The notes below the pieces were generated by a model that saw nothing but the letters and a program-made list of their open reading frames with translations, had not been told where the DNA came from and made no database searches. This document shows, one piece after another, positions 17,271-26,654 of a stretch of DNA of 64,000 nucleotides; within the stretch, counting starts at the first letter, position 1, and every line of letters begins with the position of its first letter. The stretch covers positions 613,621 through 677,620 of the forward strand of contig NZ_JACHLM010000003.1 in NCBI RefSeq assembly GCF_014207965.1, written 5' to 3'. The translations under genes were made by a program, and so were the position numbers. The DNA is from Brevundimonas bullata (lineage in GTDB: Bacteria; Pseudomonadota; Alphaproteobacteria; Caulobacterales; Caulobacteraceae).

Positions 17271-18118
17271 GCCAGTTCGCGGCGGAAGAAGCCGACCACG
17301 TCGTCCAGCACCGGCGCCTTCTTCCTGAACAGGGGCGAGAAGGTCGCGATCAGGTCGGCGTGGTCCAACCCGGGATAGAGACGCGCCTCCGACCGCCCGC
17401 CCACCGCCTGCATCCGGTCGTTGAGGATGGTGGTGTCCTCGGCGTGGACTACCGTGTCGGCGGTTCCGTGCCCCAGCCACAGCGGCGGGGCATCGGCCCG
17501 CGCAAAGGTCACAGGCTGGGTCAGGGTCGGATCGGGCGCCCGGCCAAAGGCCTTCTGCGACGCCGCCACGTCGAACGGCAGGAAGTCATAGGGGCCCGCC
17601 AGCCCCGCCGCCGCCCGGATCAGATCGGGCCGATCCACGGCGGCCATGTAGCGGCGATCCAGCGCGATCATCATGGCCAGATGCGCGCCCGCTGAATGCC
17701 CCAGCACGCCCAGGCGCCCGGCCTCGCCGCCATAGGTCGCGGCCAGTTCGCCGGCGCGCGCGGTCGCCGCCGCGGCGTCCTCGATGAAGCGGGGGAACCG
17801 CACCTGCGGCACCACCCGATAATCCGGCAGGAAGACCACGAAACCGCGCGCGGCCAGGGCCTGCGCCGCCCAGCCATAGACGTCCTTCGACCCCGAATCC
17901 CAGCCGCCGCCGTAGAAAAAGACCAGCACCGGCAGGCTGGCGGCGCCCGCAGGCGCATAGACGTCCATCATCTGTCGCGCGTCGTCGCCATAGCGCACGC
18001 CCTTGGCCATCCGTCCCGCGCCCCGGTCGCGCGGTCCCAGGGTGTTCAGGGCCGCCAGCGGCGAACAGGCGGCGGCGAAAGCGCCAATCAGCGGTGCGAA
18101 CAGGCCTCTTCGGGTCAT
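17267..18118 (-). CDS. Alpha/beta hydrolase, HSL/kynurenine-formamidase-like esterase, probable lipoprotein
   Basis: A 283-residue esterase. The N terminus (MTRRGLFAPLIGAFAAACSPLAAL) looks like a lipoprotein signal with the lipid-accepting Cys at 18. The oxyanion motif HGGGW appears as FFYGGGWDSG, the nucleophile elbow is LGHSAGAHLA, and the acid/His part of the triad is consistent with HGTADTVVHAEDT and GLDHADLI. It belongs to the carboxylesterase/BD-FAE group; the substrate is unknown. It converges on and overlaps the SRPBCC gene. Confidence 0.85.
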   Translation of the reverse strand: MTRRGLFAPLIGAFAAACSPLAALNTLGPRDRGAGRMAKGVRYGDDARQMMDVYAPAGAASLPVLVFFYGGGWDSGSKDVYGWAAQALAARGFVVFLPDYRVVPQVRFPRFIEDAAAATARAGELAATYGGEAGRLGVLGHSAGAHLAMMIALDRRYMAAVDRPDLIRAAAGLAGPYDFLPFDVAASQKAFGRAPDPTLTQPVTFARADAPPLWLGHGTADTVVHAEDTTILNDRMQAVGGRSEARLYPGLDHADLIATFSPLFRKKAPVLDDVVGFFRRELA

Positions 18119-18183
18119 GTCCCACTACGCCCCAGCCCTCGCCCCGGATCAAGGCGAAGCGTCGCCGCACACCCGCCTACATG

Positions 18184-18216
18184 AAAAAGGGACGCGGCCT
18201 TCGCAAGCCGCGCCCC
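18184..18216 (-). terminator. Rho-independent terminator, minus strand
   Basis: Arms GGGACGCGGC (18189-18198) and GCCGCGCCCC (18207-18216) pair with one mismatch. On the minus strand the hairpin is followed by five T (18188-18184), 22 bases after the S9 peptidase stop. Confidence 0.75.
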
Positions 18217-18237
18217 GCTTCGATCCGTCGTCCGGCC

Positions 18238-20343
18238 CTACTTGGCCAGATACTTGTCCAGCCAGCCGAAGACCTCGTTGTGCCATTGCAGGCTGTTGGC
18301 CGGCTTCAGCACCCAGTGGTTCTCGTTGGGGAAGAAAACCAGGCGGCTGTCGATGCCGCGACGCTGCAGGGCGGTGAAGGTGGACAGGCCCTGGGCCGTC
18401 GGGATGCGGTAGTCGAGGTCGCCCTGGACCACCAGCATCGGCGTCTTCCAGTTCTGCACGTGGTTGGCCGGGTTGAACTTCTGATAGCCCTCCGGGTTTT
18501 CCCACGGCGTGCCGCCGTATTCCCACTCGGTGAACCACAGCTCCTCGGTCGAATAGCCCATGCCGAAGGTGTCGAAGACGCCGTCATGGTTGACTAGGCA
18601 CTTGAAGGCGTCCGACCAGTTGCCGGCGATCCAGTTGATCATGTAGCCGCCGTACGATGCGCCGAGCGCACAGGCGTTTTGGCCGTCGAGGAAGCTGTAC
18701 TTCTCCTGAGCCGCAGCCCAGCCTTTTTGCAGGTCTTCCAGCGGGCGGTCGCCCCAGTGCTGGCTGATGGCGTCGGTGAACTCCTGGCCGTAGCCGGTCG
18801 AACCGTGGAAATCGATCATCACCACCGCATAGCCGGCGCCCGCATAGGTCTCGGGGTTCCAGCGGTAGGACCAGGAGTTGCCGAACGAACCCTGCGGTCC
18901 GCCGTGGATCAGGAAGGCGACCGGATACTTCTGACCCTCGACATAGTTGGCCGGCTTGATGACGAAGCCGTGCACCGTCTCATTGTTCCAGCCGGGGAAG
19001 CTGAACTGCTCGAACGCGCCAAAGGCCTTGTTCGCCAGTTGCGGGTTCACATTGGTCAGGCGACGCGGCATCTCGCGCCCGCGCCAGGTCTTGAAATAGA
19101 GGTCGGCCGGCGAGGTGAGGGTGTCGACCGACATGACGAAGCCCGCGGGCGTCTGGCCGAAGGCGCCGACGTGGCCTTCGCCGGTCAGGGGCATGACCGA
19201 GCCGTTGCGCGCATCGATGGCGAACAGGCGGGTCTGACCGACGTCGCCGGCCGTGGTGTAGAGGGTCTTGCCATCCGCCGACCATTGCAGGCCGTCGGCC
19301 GAACGGTCCCAGTTGGCCGCGATCTGGCGCGTCTGACCGGTGGCCATGTCACGCAGGAAGATCGAGAACTTGTCGGCCTCGAAGCCCGGACGGGCCATGG
19401 CGCGATAGGCCAGGGTCTGGCCGTCCGGCGAGAAGACCGGGCCGGTGTCCCAGGCCGGATTGGCCTCGGTCAGATTGGTCAGCTGGCCGGGCGCCGAAAC
19501 CGCCACGCTGTAGAGGTCAAAGTCCGTGCTCCAAGGCTCGCTCTTGCCCGCTTCGCGCGCAGAGAAGACCAGGGACTGGCCGTCGGGAGCGAAGACGAAC
19601 TCGCTCTCGTCGCCGAACGGCTTGGAGGGGGTGTCGCCGTCAAAGCCCTTGGTGACCCAGACCGGGTCGCCGCCAGCCTTGCCGTCCGCGCCGATGGTCT
19701 GGACGAAGAGGTGGTTCTGGGTGTGGTCGCTCCAGGTGTCCCAGTGACGCACGAACATGCGGTCATAGACCTGACCGGTCGACTTGACCTCGGCGGCGGC
19801 CTTGCTGCGCGCGACCGAGGCGTTCAGGTCGGGCGCCTCGGGATAGACGGCCAGGGACACGGCGACCGCGTCGCCCGCGGCGTTGATGCGATAGGCGTTG
19901 ACGTCGGTCGGCAGGCTGGTGACCTGGGTCGCCGTCGCGCCCTTGTCGCCCGACACCCAGACCTGGCTCGAGCCCGAACGGCCCGACAGGAAGTAGAGCT
20001 TGCCGTCGGCGCCCCAGCGCGCGGTGTTGGCGCCGCCCTCGGAAATGGCCAGCTTCTGGGCCTCGCCCTCGCCCTTCAGGCTCAGGATATAGAGGGCGCT
20101 GGAGCGCTTGTTGGCCGCCACGTCCGTCTGCGTCAGCGAATAGACCACCCAGTCGCCGTCCGGCGACACCTGGGGATCGCCCAGGCGGTTGGCCGAGATC
20201 ATGTCCTGATAGGTGAAGGCGTTGGACGCCGCCGGCGCAACAGCAGCGGCGGGCGCGGGCGCCTCGGCCAGGGCCGGCAGGGCCGAGGCCGTCAGCAGGG
20301 CGACGGCGCTGAGGCCGCTCAGAAGGTGGGGCAGATGACGCAT
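18238..20343 (-). CDS. S9 family (prolyl oligopeptidase-type) peptidase, secreted
   Basis: A 701-residue periplasmic peptidase. A signal peptide (LLSGLSAVALLTASALPALA) precedes a beta-propeller of TolB/WD40-like repeats (PQVSPDGDWVVYSLTQTD, GPVFSPDGQTLAYRAMA) and the C-terminal alpha/beta-hydrolase domain. The catalytic serine is in GASYGGYM (near residue 563), the acid in QGDLDYRIP, and the histidine in NENHWVL. It is close to dipeptidyl/acylaminoacyl peptidases of this family and probably takes up a role in peptide scavenging. The ATG at 20343 begins the signal peptide; 44 upstream in-frame codons are not plausible. Confidence 0.92.
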   Translation of the reverse strand: MRHLPHLLSGLSAVALLTASALPALAEAPAPAAAVAPAASNAFTYQDMISANRLGDPQVSPDGDWVVYSLTQTDVAANKRSSALYILSLKGEGEAQKLAISEGGANTARWGADGKLYFLSGRSGSSQVWVSGDKGATATQVTSLPTDVNAYRINAAGDAVAVSLAVYPEAPDLNASVARSKAAAEVKSTGQVYDRMFVRHWDTWSDHTQNHLFVQTIGADGKAGGDPVWVTKGFDGDTPSKPFGDESEFVFAPDGQSLVFSAREAGKSEPWSTDFDLYSVAVSAPGQLTNLTEANPAWDTGPVFSPDGQTLAYRAMARPGFEADKFSIFLRDMATGQTRQIAANWDRSADGLQWSADGKTLYTTAGDVGQTRLFAIDARNGSVMPLTGEGHVGAFGQTPAGFVMSVDTLTSPADLYFKTWRGREMPRRLTNVNPQLANKAFGAFEQFSFPGWNNETVHGFVIKPANYVEGQKYPVAFLIHGGPQGSFGNSWSYRWNPETYAGAGYAVVMIDFHGSTGYGQEFTDAISQHWGDRPLEDLQKGWAAAQEKYSFLDGQNACALGASYGGYMINWIAGNWSDAFKCLVNHDGVFDTFGMGYSTEELWFTEWEYGGTPWENPEGYQKFNPANHVQNWKTPMLVVQGDLDYRIPTAQGLSTFTALQRRGIDSRLVFFPNENHWVLKPANSLQWHNEVFGWLDKYLAK

Positions 20344-20473
20344 GGGCGATGATCCTCTCGGGCTTCGCGAAATTCTTGGCCGCAGGCGTAGCACCGGCGA
20401 CGCTGGCGTCAAACCCGCGAGGGATGGCCACGACCGCTTGCCGCCGTCGCCGGGACCGGCGACAAGCAGGGGC

Positions 20474-21313
20474 ATGAGTCCTGCTTCCCCTCATATCGTC
20501 GATGTGCTGATCGCCGAGCGCGCGCCGCGCCTGACGCGGTCGCCTGCCTGGCCGTTGGTCCGCCCCGCCCTCTACGGCCTGCTGGACTACGCCAAGGCCC
20601 GGCGCATGGCCGACGCCATCGGCCCGATGGGCGGGCGTCAGGCGCTGGACTATGTCTCCGACCTGCTGGCGCTGACGGTCCAGTCGCAGAACCTGAACCG
20701 CTTGCCGGCCACGGGCCGCTGCCTGGTCATCTGCAACCACCCGACCGGCATCGCCGACGGCCTGGCCGTGCACGACGCCCTGCGCACCGTACGGAACGAC
20801 CTGATCTACTTCGCCAACGCCGACGCCCTGCGGGTGTCGCCCCGCCTGGCGGAAACCGTGGTCCCGGTCGAGTGGGTCACGGCCAAGCGCACCCGCGAAA
20901 AGACCCGCGCCACGCTGCAATCGGCAAAAGACGCCTTCGAGGCCGAACGCTGCGTCGTCATGTTCCCCGCCGGACGCCTGGCCCGCGTCGACGATCAAGG
21001 CCGCCTGACCGATCCCGAATGGGCTGCGACCGCCGCCTCCCTGGCGCGCAAGTACGCGGCCCCCGTGGTCCCGATCCATGTCGCCGGGCCGACCAGCCGC
21101 CTGTTCCACCTGTTCGACCGCTTCTCCCAGGAACTGCGCGACATCACCCTCTTCCACGAACTGCTGAACAAGCAGGGGCGCGCCTTCGACCTCAGCGTCG
21201 GCCATCCGATTCCGTCCGAACGGCTCGACATCGACGCCGCCCGCGCCACCGAGGCGCTGAAGACCTTTGTCGAGCGCGTGCTCGCAACCGACCCCGACGC
21301 GGTGTTCGCATGA
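20474..21313 (+). CDS. Lysophospholipid acyltransferase-like protein (PlsC/hemolysin-type)
   Basis: A 279-residue glycerolipid acyltransferase-fold protein. The catalytic block reads ICNHPTGIADG, where His and Asp are separated by five residues rather than four; the NHPxGxxDG spacing is the form I associate with the hemolysin/OlsA-like branch. The second block FPAGRLARV replaces FPEGTR. It may acylate a lysophospholipid or lyso-ornithine-type lipid; the substrate is uncertain. It is the first gene of the plus-strand run leading to tsaE, which it overlaps by 4 bases. Confidence 0.82.
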   Translation: MSPASPHIVDVLIAERAPRLTRSPAWPLVRPALYGLLDYAKARRMADAIGPMGGRQALDYVSDLLALTVQSQNLNRLPATGRCLVICNHPTGIADGLAVHDALRTVRNDLIYFANADALRVSPRLAETVVPVEWVTAKRTREKTRATLQSAKDAFEAERCVVMFPAGRLARVDDQGRLTDPEWAATAASLARKYAAPVVPIHVAGPTSRLFHLFDRFSQELRDITLFHELLNKQGRAFDLSVGHPIPSERLDIDAARATEALKTFVERVLATDPDAVFA

Positions 21314-21771
21314 CCACCTTTGAATTGCCCGACGCCGAGGCCACCACCCGCCTGGGTCAGGCCATCGCCCCCCTGCTGGAGCCCGGCGAATCCGTCCTGC
21401 TTTACGGCCCGCTCGGCATGGGCAAGTCGACCTTGGCGCGCGGCCTGATCCGCGCCCTGACCTCGCCCGACGAAGACGTGCCCAGCCCCACCTTCACCCT
21501 GGTCCAGTTCTACGAAAGCGATCCGCCCGTCGCCCACTTCGACCTCTACCGCCTGACCCGCCCCGAAGAAGCCTTCGAGATCGGTCTGGACGAAGCCCTG
21601 GATGAGGGCTGCGCCCTGATCGAATGGCCCGAACGTCTGGGCGAGGACCCCGGCCAAATGCTCGGCCCCGACCGACTGACGATCACCATCGCCGAAGACG
21701 GCGAGGGCCGCCTTGCGACCGTATCTGGCGCAGGGGCGTGGGAAGCGAAACTGAAGGAAGTCCATGTCTGA
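21310..21771 (+). CDS. tsaE: tRNA threonylcarbamoyladenosine biosynthesis ATPase TsaE
   Basis: Small ATPase needed by the TsaBD complex to make the t6A37 modification of ANN-decoding tRNAs. It has 153 residues, typical for the family. The Walker A motif is GPLGMGKST (residues about 34-42), followed by PSPTFTLVQFYES and FDLYRL, then the conserved ALIEWPERL. It overlaps both neighbours (ATGA with the acyltransferase; 8 bases with amgK), so the run is translationally coupled. Confidence 0.94.
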   Translation: MTTFELPDAEATTRLGQAIAPLLEPGESVLLYGPLGMGKSTLARGLIRALTSPDEDVPSPTFTLVQFYESDPPVAHFDLYRLTRPEEAFEIGLDEALDEGCALIEWPERLGEDPGQMLGPDRLTITIAEDGEGRLATVSGAGAWEAKLKEVHV

Positions 21772-22852
21772 CCGCGAAGCCCTCAGTCTCGATTTTCTGC
21801 GCTCGGCCGGTCTGGCCGAGGCCGTCCGCGCGCCCCTGCCCGGCGACGCCTCGACGCGCCGCTACGAGCGCCTGACCACGGCCTCGGGCGCGACCCTGAT
21901 GCTGATGGATCAGGCCCCCGCCGCCGAGAGCCAGCCTTGCGATCCGTCCTGGACGCCTGAACAGCGCCACGCCCACGGCTGGAACGCCGTCGCCCGCCTG
22001 TCCGCCGGCCGCATCGAGGCCTTCGTCGCCGTCGCCGCCCACCTGAAGTCGCTGGGCCTGTCCGCGCCCGAAATCGTCGCCGTCGACGCCCCCAACGGCC
22101 TAGCCGTGATCGAGGATTTCGGCGACGCCCTGTTCGCGAACGTGATTTCTGAAGGCGCCGAGGAATCCCCCCTCTATCGCGCCGCTGTCGAGGCCCTGGC
22201 TGTCCTGCACGCCGCTCCGACGCCGGATATCCTGACCGGCGCGGCGGGCGACTGGCCCCTGTTGACCTATGACCAGACGGCTTTGCAGGGCGGGGCCGAC
22301 CTGTTTGTCGAATGGCTGCCGAAACTGATCCCTTCGCTGGCCTTCAATGACGACGCCGTCGCCGAATGGCGCGCCGTCTGGGCCCCGATCACGGCGGCGG
22401 GTGAGGCGGGCGCGACCGTCATGGCCCACCGCGACTATCACGCCGAGAACCTGATCCGGCTGGACGGCAAGACCGGCGCCGCCTCGGTCGGTCTGATCGA
22501 CTTCCAGGACGCGGTGAAGGCCCACCCGTCGTGGGACCTCCACTCCCTGTTGCAGGACGCCCGCCGCGACGTCTCGCCCGAGCTGGAAGACCTGGCGCTC
22601 GACCACTATTTCGCCCTGCGTCCCGAGATCGACCGCGAGGCCTTCATGGCGGCCTACGCCGGTCTGGCGGCTCTGAACGAGGCGCGCATCCTCGGCATCT
22701 TCGCCCGCCTGATCGCCCGCGACGCCAAGCCCAAATACGCCGCCTTCATGCCCCGCATGTGGGCCCACCTGAACGCCAACCTGAAGGCGCCCGGCCTCGA
22801 AGCCGTCGCCGGCTGGATGGACCGCCATGTGCCGGAGGATGTGCATCGATGA
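21764..22852 (+). CDS. amgK: N-acetylmuramate/N-acetylglucosamine 1-kinase AmgK
   Basis: Anomeric sugar kinase of peptidoglycan recycling: it phosphorylates MurNAc (and GlcNAc) at C1, bypassing de novo UDP-MurNAc synthesis. It is a 362-residue APH-fold protein with the catalytic loop HRDYHAENLI (near residue 221) and metal-binding IDFQDAVKAHPSWDL. The next gene is its pathway partner murU, overlapping by 4 bases. The pair, with tsaE in front, is a known arrangement in Caulobacter and Pseudomonas-type recyclers and is linked to intrinsic fosfomycin resistance. Confidence 0.92.
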   Translation: MSDREALSLDFLRSAGLAEAVRAPLPGDASTRRYERLTTASGATLMLMDQAPAAESQPCDPSWTPEQRHAHGWNAVARLSAGRIEAFVAVAAHLKSLGLSAPEIVAVDAPNGLAVIEDFGDALFANVISEGAEESPLYRAAVEALAVLHAAPTPDILTGAAGDWPLLTYDQTALQGGADLFVEWLPKLIPSLAFNDDAVAEWRAVWAPITAAGEAGATVMAHRDYHAENLIRLDGKTGAASVGLIDFQDAVKAHPSWDLHSLLQDARRDVSPELEDLALDHYFALRPEIDREAFMAAYAGLAALNEARILGIFARLIARDAKPKYAAFMPRMWAHLNANLKAPGLEAVAGWMDRHVPEDVHR

Positions 22853-23574
22853 CCGCTCCCAGCAACGCCCCGAAGACCGCCATGGTCCTCGCCGCCGGGC
22901 TCGGCACGCGGATGCGCCCCCTGACCAACGACCGCCCCAAGGCCCTGGTCGAGGTCGGCGGCCGCGCCCTGATCGACCACGTCCTCGACCGGCTGGCCGA
23001 GGCCGGTGTCGAGAAGGCCGCGGTCAACGTCCACTGGTTCGCAGACCGGCTGGAGGGCCACCTCAAATCCCGCACCCGTCCCGCCATCGTCATCTCCGAC
23101 GAGCGCGCCGAACTGCTGGAAACCGGCGGCGGGCTGAAGAAGGCCCGACCCCTGCTGGGCGACGATCCCGTCTTCGTGGCCAACATCGACAGCGTCTGGA
23201 TCGACCGGGACGACGCGCTCGGCGACCTGATCCGCCTGTGGGACCCCGAGCGCATGGACGCCGCCCTGCTGCTAGCCCGGCGCGAAGGCTCGATTGGTTT
23301 CGAGGGCGGCGGCGACTTCTTCCTCGGCGATGACGGCGCCCTGACCTTCCGGGGCGAGGCCCCATCCGCCCCCTTCGCCTATATGGGCGTCCACATCACC
23401 CGCCCCGACTACGCCGACGCCGGTCCCGACGGCCCCTTCTCGCTCAGCCCCCTGTGGCGCGCCTCCGCCGCCCAAGGCCGCCTGTTCGGCTGCGTGCTGG
23501 ACGGCGACTGGATGCACGTCGGCGACCCTCAGGCCCGCGACGAGGCCGAAGCCCGACTGAAAGACGAGAACTGA
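22849..23574 (+). CDS. murU: N-acetylmuramate 1-phosphate uridylyltransferase MurU
   Basis: Converts MurNAc-1-phosphate and UTP to UDP-MurNAc, completing the AmgK recycling branch. It has 241 residues. The nucleotidyltransferase signature AMVLAAGLGTRMRPLTNDRPKALVEV is at the N terminus, followed by a metal-binding segment (VFVANIDSVWID, where the usual D is followed by S) and the C-terminal DGDWMHVGDP. It starts inside the amgK stop and ends 2 bases before the addB start. Confidence 0.93.
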   Translation: MTAPSNAPKTAMVLAAGLGTRMRPLTNDRPKALVEVGGRALIDHVLDRLAEAGVEKAAVNVHWFADRLEGHLKSRTRPAIVISDERAELLETGGGLKKARPLLGDDPVFVANIDSVWIDRDDALGDLIRLWDPERMDAALLLARREGSIGFEGGGDFFLGDDGALTFRGEAPSAPFAYMGVHITRPDYADAGPDGPFSLSPLWRASAAQGRLFGCVLDGDWMHVGDPQARDEAEARLKDEN

Positions 23575-23576
23575 CC

Positions 23577-26500
23577 ATGTCGGGGGGCCGCTTCGATCCG
23601 TTCGCCGGAACCGGGCCGCGCTGGCGCGCCGTGCCCGCCTGGCGGCCCTTCCTCGAAGACCTCGCGGCGGGGGTGCTGGACTGGCTGGGCGATCAGACGC
23701 CCGAGACCCTGACCGACGCCACCATCCTTCTGCCCAACCGCCGCGCCGCCCGCGCCTTCTCCTCGGCCCTGGGCAAGCTGGCCGGCGACCGCCCCGTCCT
23801 GTTGCCCCAGGTCCGCCCGCTCGGCGATCTGGAGGAGGACGAACCGCCCTTCGCCCCTGGCGAACTGGGTCTGGACCTGCCCCCCGCCATCCCCGCCCTG
23901 ACGCGCCGTTTCGAGATGGCGCGGATGATCGCCGAGGAGTTCGAGCCAGGCCTGAAGCCGCTGCGCGCCCTCGAAATGGCCGACGCCCTGGGCGGCTTCC
24001 TCGATTCCTGCCAGCTGGAGGAAGTCTCCGACCTGTCGCGCATCGCCGGGCTGGCGGAACAGGATCTGGCCGCCCACTGGCAGGACAGCGCCCGCTTCCT
24101 CGGCCTCGCCGTCGAGGCCTGGCCCAGGCGACTGGCCGCGCTCGGCCTGGTCGATTCCGCCTGGCGCCGCGCCGCCCTGCTGCGCCGTCTGGCCGAGGCC
24201 TGGGACGCGCGCCCGCCGTCGCAACCCGTCATCGCCGCCGGCTCGACCGGCACCGTCCCCGCCGCCGCCGATGTTCTGGCCGCCGTGGCCCGCGCGCCGC
24301 AGGGCGTGGTGGTCCTGCCCGGCCTCGACCTCGACCTGGCCGACGGCGTCTGGGACCGCATCGACGACCAGCATCCGCAGGCCGCGCTGAAGGCCCTGCT
24401 GCAGCGCGCCGACATCTCGCGCGATCAGGTCCGCCCCTGGTTCAAGCCCGCCGTCGAGCCCCGCATCGAGGCGCGCGGTCTGGCCCGCCAGCGCCTGATC
24501 AACGAGGCCTTGCGCCCCGCCGAGGCCACCGACGACTGGCGCGCCGAGATCGCCCGTCTGCGCGCCGACGCCGCCGAGGCGGGCCAAGCCGCTGACCCCA
24601 TCAACGAGGGCCTGAAGGGCCTGTCCGCCCTCTCCGTCCGCGCCGAGGAAGAGGCCGCAACCGCCATCGCCCTGCTGATGCGCGAGACCCTGGAACGGCC
24701 CGGCGAGACCTGCGCCCTGGTCACGCCCGATCTGGACCTGTCGCGCCGCGTCGAGGCCCGGCTGGCCCGCTGGAACATCATCCCCGACGCCTCGACCGGC
24801 GCCCCCCTGTCGCGGATGAGCGCCGGGGTTCTGGTCGACCTCTGCGCCCGCTTCATCGAGACGCCGCTCAAGCCCCAGACCCTGCTGGCCCTGATCAAGC
24901 ACCCCCTGACCCGGCTCGATCTTGGCGAAACGCCCTTGCCCGTCGCCGCCTCGGCGCTGGAGGAACACGCCCTGCGCGGCCCGCGTCCGCGCGACTGGGC
25001 CGAGATCCAGACCCGCCTGAACAAGGCCGCCGAACCCGGTCGCGGCGGTAAAGACCTGCCCGAATGGAAGGCCGCCCGCCTGTCCGGCGCCCGCGCTCTC
25101 GCCGCGCGGCTGGAAGCCCTCGCCGCCGAGGCCCTGTCCACCTTCACACCCACTGCAGCCCCCGACGCCGCCGCCCGCACCCTGACCGCCATGATCGAGG
25201 CCCTCGCCGGTCAGAACGCCTGGGCCGGACCGGACGGCGAGGCCGCCGCCTCGCTGCTGTCCGCCCTGATCGACGGCGGCGGGTCCCTGGGCGCCGTCAG
25301 CCGCGCCGACTTCGCCGCCCTGATCGCCGGTCTGCTGGGCGAGGAGACGGTGCGCACCGGCGGCGCCACCCATCCGCGTCTGCGCATTCTGGGCGCCATC
25401 GAGGCCCGCCTGACTCGCGCCGACCGCATGATCCTGGCCGGGCTGGAGGAAGGCGTCTGGCCCCGACCCGCCCCGGTCGATCCCTTCCTGTCGCGCTCGA
25501 TGAGGAAGACGCTCGGCCTGCCCACGCCCGAGCGGCGTCTGGGCCAGACGGCGCAGGACTTCGTCCAGGCCGCCTGCGCCGACGAGGCCATCCTGATCCA
25601 CTGCGAACGACGCGGCGGCCAGCCCGCCGTGCGCTCGCGCTGGCTGTGGCGCCTGGAAATGCTGACGCGCGGGGCCGACGCTCCCGCCACCCCCGTCGCC
25701 ATCCCGGCCCCCGAGGGTCTGGCCGACTGGACCCGCGCCCTCGACGCCCCGCCGCCCGGCGCCGCCCGCTTCGCGCCGCGTCCCATGCCGCGCCCCCCGG
25801 TCGAGCGCCGCCCGCGCAGCCTCTATGTCACCCGCATCGAACGCTGGGTGCGCGACCCCTACGCCATCTACGCCCAGTGGGTGCTGGGCCTGAACATCAT
25901 GGACCGCCCCGGCGCCTCGGCCGAGGCGATGGCGCGCGGCAATGCGGTGCACAAGGCCATCGAGCGCATGACCCTGATGTGGCCCCACGTTCTGCCCGAC
26001 GACTGCGAGGCCCAGATCGAAGCCCTGCTGATCGAGGAGTTGACCGCCCACGGTTTCGAGGACGCCGCCATGGCGCGCGAGACGCCGCTGGCGCGCAACT
26101 GCGCCCGCTGGCTGGCCGGGTTCGAGGCCGAGCGCCGGGCGCGCGGCGTCACCCTGCTGATCGAACAGCAGGGGACCATGACGTTTGAGGCCCCCGCCGG
26201 CCCCTTCACCATGAAGGCCTACGCCGACCGCATCGAGGTGGGCGCGACCGGCGCCGCCATCATGGACTTCAAGACCGGCGGCGTGCCCTCCGGCAAACAG
26301 ATCAAGGCCGGCTTTGCGCCCCAGCTGACCCTGACCGCCGCCATCCTGGCCGACGGCGGTTTCAAGGACACCAATGGTCCCGTGCCCGCCGACGAACTGA
26401 CCTATGTCCGCGTCGTCGGGCGGAAGAAAGCCGGCGAGGTCGCGGTGCGCGCTTCCGGCCCCGAAGCCGCCGCTCTGGGCGAGGCGGCGCTGGAGGGGTT

Positions 26501-26654
26501 GAAGAAACGGGTGGCCCGCTTCGACCACCCCGACACCCCCTACGTCTCCTGGGCCGCGCCGCAGTTCATGGGCAACTATGGCGGCAACTACGACCATCTG
26601 GCCCGCGTCTGGGAATGGCACGTGGTCGGCGGCGAAGAAGGCGACAGCGAATGA
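23577..26654 (+). CDS. addB: Double-strand break repair protein AddB
   Basis: Subunit of the AddAB helicase-nuclease that processes DNA ends for recombination (the alphaproteobacterial counterpart of RecBCD). It has 1025 residues from MSGGRFDPF. The N-terminal part resembles an inactivated UvrD-type helicase. The C-terminal RecB-type nuclease shows SLYVTRIERWVRDPYAIYAQWVLGLN and the catalytic IMDFKTGG (near residue 896). I see no cysteines in the positions of the iron-sulfur staple known from Bacillus AddB. It is translationally coupled to addA (ATGA). Confidence 0.93.
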   Translation: MSGGRFDPFAGTGPRWRAVPAWRPFLEDLAAGVLDWLGDQTPETLTDATILLPNRRAARAFSSALGKLAGDRPVLLPQVRPLGDLEEDEPPFAPGELGLDLPPAIPALTRRFEMARMIAEEFEPGLKPLRALEMADALGGFLDSCQLEEVSDLSRIAGLAEQDLAAHWQDSARFLGLAVEAWPRRLAALGLVDSAWRRAALLRRLAEAWDARPPSQPVIAAGSTGTVPAAADVLAAVARAPQGVVVLPGLDLDLADGVWDRIDDQHPQAALKALLQRADISRDQVRPWFKPAVEPRIEARGLARQRLINEALRPAEATDDWRAEIARLRADAAEAGQAADPINEGLKGLSALSVRAEEEAATAIALLMRETLERPGETCALVTPDLDLSRRVEARLARWNIIPDASTGAPLSRMSAGVLVDLCARFIETPLKPQTLLALIKHPLTRLDLGETPLPVAASALEEHALRGPRPRDWAEIQTRLNKAAEPGRGGKDLPEWKAARLSGARALAARLEALAAEALSTFTPTAAPDAAARTLTAMIEALAGQNAWAGPDGEAAASLLSALIDGGGSLGAVSRADFAALIAGLLGEETVRTGGATHPRLRILGAIEARLTRADRMILAGLEEGVWPRPAPVDPFLSRSMRKTLGLPTPERRLGQTAQDFVQAACADEAILIHCERRGGQPAVRSRWLWRLEMLTRGADAPATPVAIPAPEGLADWTRALDAPPPGAARFAPRPMPRPPVERRPRSLYVTRIERWVRDPYAIYAQWVLGLNIMDRPGASAEAMARGNAVHKAIERMTLMWPHVLPDDCEAQIEALLIEELTAHGFEDAAMARETPLARNCARWLAGFEAERRARGVTLLIEQQGTMTFEAPAGPFTMKAYADRIEVGATGAAIMDFKTGGVPSGKQIKAGFAPQLTLTAAILADGGFKDTNGPVPADELTYVRVVGRKKAGEVAVRASGPEAAALGEAALEGLKKRVARFDHPDTPYVSWAAPQFMGNYGGNYDHLARVWEWHVVGGEEGDSE

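Noticed and set aside
18679..20352. Long plus-strand open frame opposite the S9 peptidase
   Set aside because: No motifs, shadow composition, and the minus-strand gene is complete with signal peptide and catalytic triad.
20342..20473. Extended N terminus for the acyltransferase, reaching the S9 peptidase start
   Set aside because: The extra 44 residues are not family-like and cross the divergent promoter region; the ATG at 20474 starts the conserved protein.
23529..26621. A 1030-codon open frame on the minus strand opposite addB
   Set aside because: Its translation is Gly/Gln/Ala-rich low-complexity sequence with no motif, as expected opposite a GC-rich gene; addB on the plus strand has clear family motifs.
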